Assembly: GCF_963662255.1 (NCBI RefSeq)
Contig: NC_085068.1
Coordinates: forward strand, 2,914,001-2,978,000
Reading direction: 5' to 3'
Length of the DNA: 64,000 nt
Origin: Cinclus cinclus
Taxonomy: Eukaryota; Chordata; Aves; Passeriformes; Cinclidae
The notes under the pieces are model-generated. The model was given only the letters and a program-made list of their open reading frames with translations. It was not told the origin of the DNA and searched no databases. This document shows positions 60,447 through 64,000 of the stretch, in pieces. The translations under genes and the position numbers were made by a program. Each line of letters starts with the position of its first letter. Within the stretch, counting starts at the first letter, position 1.

Positions 60447-60936
60447 TTTTTTCCTGCCTTTATTTCTCTTGTAAGCCACATGAGGGCAATCTTATCCTGT
60501 CATTTATGGGAAATGAGCTCCTATTCCCTGACAAAGGCTCTCAAGAGCTATTTCCTACCAGAGAATGCAAAGGGAAACATTCCTTTTGGACTGGAGATTC
60601 ATTAAAGGGCAGAACAGAACTCAAAATTGGAAGGATAATAATAACAAAAACTTTTTGTCATGCTTTTTTTCTCATCTTTCCTTAACAAAGCTCTGCTGGC
60701 TGCCCCAGTCACCTTTTTCTCCTGTATATGGCTATAAAATGCTTCCATGGGGATCCTTTTCCAGGACTGTCCTAGGCACTGAGGTGAGGCTGACTTGCTC
60801 ATAGTTCCCAAACTTCCTCTTGAGTTTCCTCTGAAACATGGGTGAGATACTGAGGTTTATTTTTCAGGAACTTCCTTCTTCACTGTGACCTTTCAGAAAT
60901 GACAGAGAGGATTCTTGCAATGGTTCCAGCCAGTTC

Positions 60937-61486
60937 TGTTAGATCCCAGAAACCTGGGATTTTGAGCTTTCTGTGCTTTCTGACACTGAACCCCTGGAGA
61001 ACACTGCTCTTGACCTGAGGCCTTGGAGAAGGCTTCCAAATTTGGGTGATGGAGTTATAGCCACGGGTGTGTAGTTAAATAGAAATTGTGATTTCACATG
61101 GTGAAGGGTTTGGAATTTGAGGGTTTTAGAATACAGTAATAGGTATGGGACAAGATGGAGGATTTTGGGTGGTGCCTCTTTCGGTGTTCATCTTCCATCT
61201 CCATGGTTTCAGGGAGTAGTTTCTGGTTGGACAGTTAGTACTGCACTGTGGGTCATGGGAATTTAGTTATTGGGTTAGAAGTATAAATAATATAGGTGTT
61301 AATTCTCTATTGGACTGTTTAGCTTTAAGAGACCTTGTAGTAACTGGATCTGGCTCCATTTTGCACACTTTTAGCTGGTGGCTTATTTTTCATAAAATTT
61401 AATAAGATTTCATAACATTTAATAAACAACCAAGCCTGAAGATGAGAAAATCTGTTTCCTTCGTGTATTTTTTAATCCTGGCTCTG
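60937..61486 (+). mobile_element. Solo LTR, same family as 42084-42627
   Basis: Begins TGTTAGATCCCAG, contains CTTGACCTGAGGCCTTGGAG and AAGGCTTCCAAATTTG, a GTATAAATAATA promoter box (about 61281) and ACATTTAATAAACAACC as poly(A) region. It ends near TCCTGGCTCTGA. Confidence 0.75.
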
Positions 61487-61999
61487 AATGAAGGCAGAAG
61501 AGACTCAAGACAAACCACTGATTAAGTGGTACAAAAACACCCTCCCCTGTTCCATTCTCCCTGTGCCTTGGGTTGCATCCATCCCATCCATGGAGCTGTG
61601 TCCATCCTCTCTCATCCCACAGAGCTATGTGTGTCCAACAGGCGCAGGAGATTCCCAGCTATGGGATGTGCTGTGCTCCCACAGATCCTGCCAGAAGTGT
61701 TTCAGGGCTGACTCAGCTGGGAAAACTGGGGAAGGCACAAAAACATGGAGCACCTCATCCTTTCCATGTCCTCTGACACTATGGAATAAATGGTTTCACA
61801 CACAGGCTCATTTTCTTTCCAGAGCCCACTGGATGATGCAGCACAATGATTCCACACCCAGAGGAAGGTGCCAATGGAGCCTAAATCTGCTGGGATCTGA
61901 GTATGAAGGAGACTCAGTTCTGGTCTGGACTTATAAAGGAATTTTTCAGTGCCTCCTCCTCTCTCAATTACGTTGTCTTTTAGCAGAGCAGCCTTAGAA

Positions 62000-62128
62000 T
62001 GCATTTTCCCTGGAAGTGGCCAAGGCAAGGGTGGAGCAACTTGTTCTAGTGGAAGGGGTCCCTAGGGTGGAACTGGATGAGTTTTAAGGTCCGTCCCAGC
62101 CAAACCATTCCATGATTCCATGAGCTGC
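62000..62128 (+). mobile_element. CR1 LINE tail
   Basis: GAAGTGGCCAAGGCAAGGGT and AGCCAAACCATTCCATGATT, plus-strand CR1 end. Confidence 0.85.
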
Positions 62129-62424
62129 TGCACTTGTGCTGTTCTTCAGCACATCCTCCCCCAGGACCAGACTTGTCCACAGGAGTGAAAGGTGTGAACA
62201 ATCCTTTAACAAATGGAACCTTTCAGCCTCTGTGACAGCACATGCAGCCCATAATAGTCTATTGCCAGCAAGAAAATGTAGTCAGTGGCTTCTTTCATTC
62301 CACAAATCTCACCAAGGAGCAGCTGGACAAACTTTTTCAGCAAGCACTGAACTGGGCAGTGCATCCTTCTTCCCATGCACAGTGAATGTAGGAAAAAGCA
62401 GTAGAATTCCCCTCATGGAAAAGA

Positions 62425-62640
62425 ATCAGAATCATGGAATATCCTGAGCTGGAAGGGACCCACAGGGATCAGAGCCCAGCTCCTGGCCCTGCACGGACAC
62501 ACCAACAATCCCACCCTGCACCTGAGAGCATTGTCCAAACACTCCTGGAGCTCTGCCCATTCCCTGGAGACTCTGGGCAGTGCCTGTCCAGCATCCAGTG
62601 CCCAGCAAAAGGATTTTTTTGGCTGTTGCAGCCCATACTG
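62425..62640 (-). mobile_element. CR1 LINE tail
   Basis: CAGAATCATGGAATATCCTG, AGCTGGAAGGGACCCACAGG and CATTGTCCAAACACTCCTGG. Reverse-complement CR1 end. Confidence 0.9.
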
Positions 62641-63344
62641 AATAGTGCTGTGTCGAGCTGTGTGACTGAAGCCAAGTCTGCTCACGCTGGAGATTGACAG
62701 TCAAGTCCCAGTCCCAGCCACTGCTGAGAAAGCAGCTCAGACAGGCAAAACTGCTGGGAAGGAAACTGGGATATATCACCAGGGATCTAAAGCTGAAGCT
62801 CAGCACAGGCTCCCGAGGCCATCAAAGTGCTCAGGAAACAGCTCAGGCTGAGGCTGAACACCTGCAGGTGTAAAATCTCCAGCAGCCCTTGAGCACCTGG
62901 CTCTGAACACCCACAGCTTAAACTGCTGTTCAGTGAGCCCTGGGCACTGATGTCGTTGGAGGGGCTCTAATTATTGCCACTACAAACATATTGTTACCTC
63001 ACTGAATCCTCAGAGCAGCAAGGAGAGCTCAGCCCCTACACGCAGGGGAGGCAGGGTTGGGGTGTTCTTTCTGTAGGAGGGAATGAAGGAGCTGTGTCCT
63101 CAGAATGTAGCTCGAGGCTTTTAAAAAGATGTTCTGCCAGATCTCTGGTGCCAGAGAGAAATTCAACTCAGTGAGGAACTGCCCCTCGTGATCCAGAGTT
63201 TCTTCAGAAAATGTGGGAAACTGGTTAAAACCTAGTTTTGGAAGGATAAGACAAATAAATACTGCCAGAGGAGGGTGGAAACTACAGCTGGTTAGGAAGG
63301 ATTTTGCTGCTTAGGCTTCTGAGAACAAGGTAATTGTGCTGTGC

Positions 63345-63425
63345 ATGGAATCATGGAAGTGCTGAGGTTGGAAAAGACCTCTCAGATCATTGAGTCCAAC
63401 CATTAACCCAGAAGCACTGAGAGAA
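63345..63425 (-). mobile_element. CR1 LINE tail fragment
   Basis: GGAATCATGGAAGTGCTGAG and GTTGGAAAAGACCTCTCAGA, with CATTGAGTCCAACCATTAAC. Reverse orientation. Confidence 0.88.
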
Positions 63426-64000
63426 CAGAGGAACAAGGGATCACAAAACAAGATGAAACCATTGACAGCAGTACAGTCCTCTGTGCTGAAATGACATTTT
63501 AGTGTGGCACTTTGGGCACTTTGGAACAGAGAAGGCCAAAGGGTCTGGGAAAGAGGCAGGAAAAGTGCCGAGCAATTTGGGGAAGGTTGATGGGATATGA
63601 TGTCTCAATGTCACTTCTAACACAAGAATGGGAGAGCACCACACAAATGATGAGGTTGCAGGTTCAGAACACACCAAAGAGACAAAGAATTTGTCTCTTC
63701 CCACAAATGATGATTAGTCGTGGATCTGTCCTGTGCAGATGGTAGATATTTACAGGACTTTCAAAAAGGAATGAAAAAGCTCATGGAAGAACAGTCCATG
63801 GAAGGCCACGGAGAAAAACACACATTCCATGGTGAGAACAATCACAGGATCAACTCCATATATTTGTCCTGTTTTTTATCTTGATGCATCAGATCATTTT
63901 CCAAATGTCCTGACTAAACCCAACCCCACCTCAATAATGTTTTTCAACGTGCTGGACCCTCACAAATTGTATTTCTACCAGCTGAGACCACCATCATTCC
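63426..64000. other. Right edge of window, no recognised features
   Basis: No gene or named repeat was seen to the window end. Confidence 0.4.

Noticed and set aside
52600..64000. Search for TMEM51 or another coding gene in the right-hand desert
   Set aside because: No recognisable exons were found; open frames here overlap CR1 or LTR sequence or lack motifs.

Overview
The window is nuclear DNA from a bird, most likely a songbird. It carries spliced vertebrate genes with GT-AG introns, many CR1 LINE 3' ends, and several LTRs that look like passerine endogenous retroviruses. The gene order matches the FHAD1-EFHD2-CTRC-CASP9-DNAJC16 block of human 1p36.2, shown here in reverse orientation. No lookup was possible, so gene names rest on remembered protein similarity plus exon phase checks.

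Layout. DNAJC16 (minus) fills 1-7227 and runs off the left edge. It is head-to-head with CASP9 (plus, 9715-15451), and the gap between their CpG-rich promoters is filled with CR1 and LTR sequence. From 16.3 to 26.2 kb lies a tandem duplication that yields two complete chymotrypsin-C (CTRC) genes on the minus strand (18560-20556 and 24323-25886). A dead SF3A2 retrocopy next to an LTR sits downstream of the first copy. EFHD2 (minus, 27422-31351) and FHAD1 (minus, about 32.4-51.7 kb, more than 25 exons) follow. The rest, 52-64 kb, has no recognisable coding gene. It holds LTRs, CR1 tails, microsatellites and an orphan CpG island at 53.9-54.5 kb built from two tandem arrays of NRF1-like and YY1-like sites.

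Function. The genes are neighbours by ancestry and do not form one pathway. DNAJC16 is an ER or membrane J-domain protein, CASP9 the apoptosome initiator caspase, CTRC a secreted pancreatic protease, EFHD2 a calcium-binding actin regulator, and FHAD1 an FHA plus coiled-coil protein. The most unusual items are the phased YY1/NRF1 island, the SF3A2 retrocopy (such copies are rare in birds), the two CTRC copies whose 5' halves are almost identical, and a 47-copy GGGAA array inside FHAD1.
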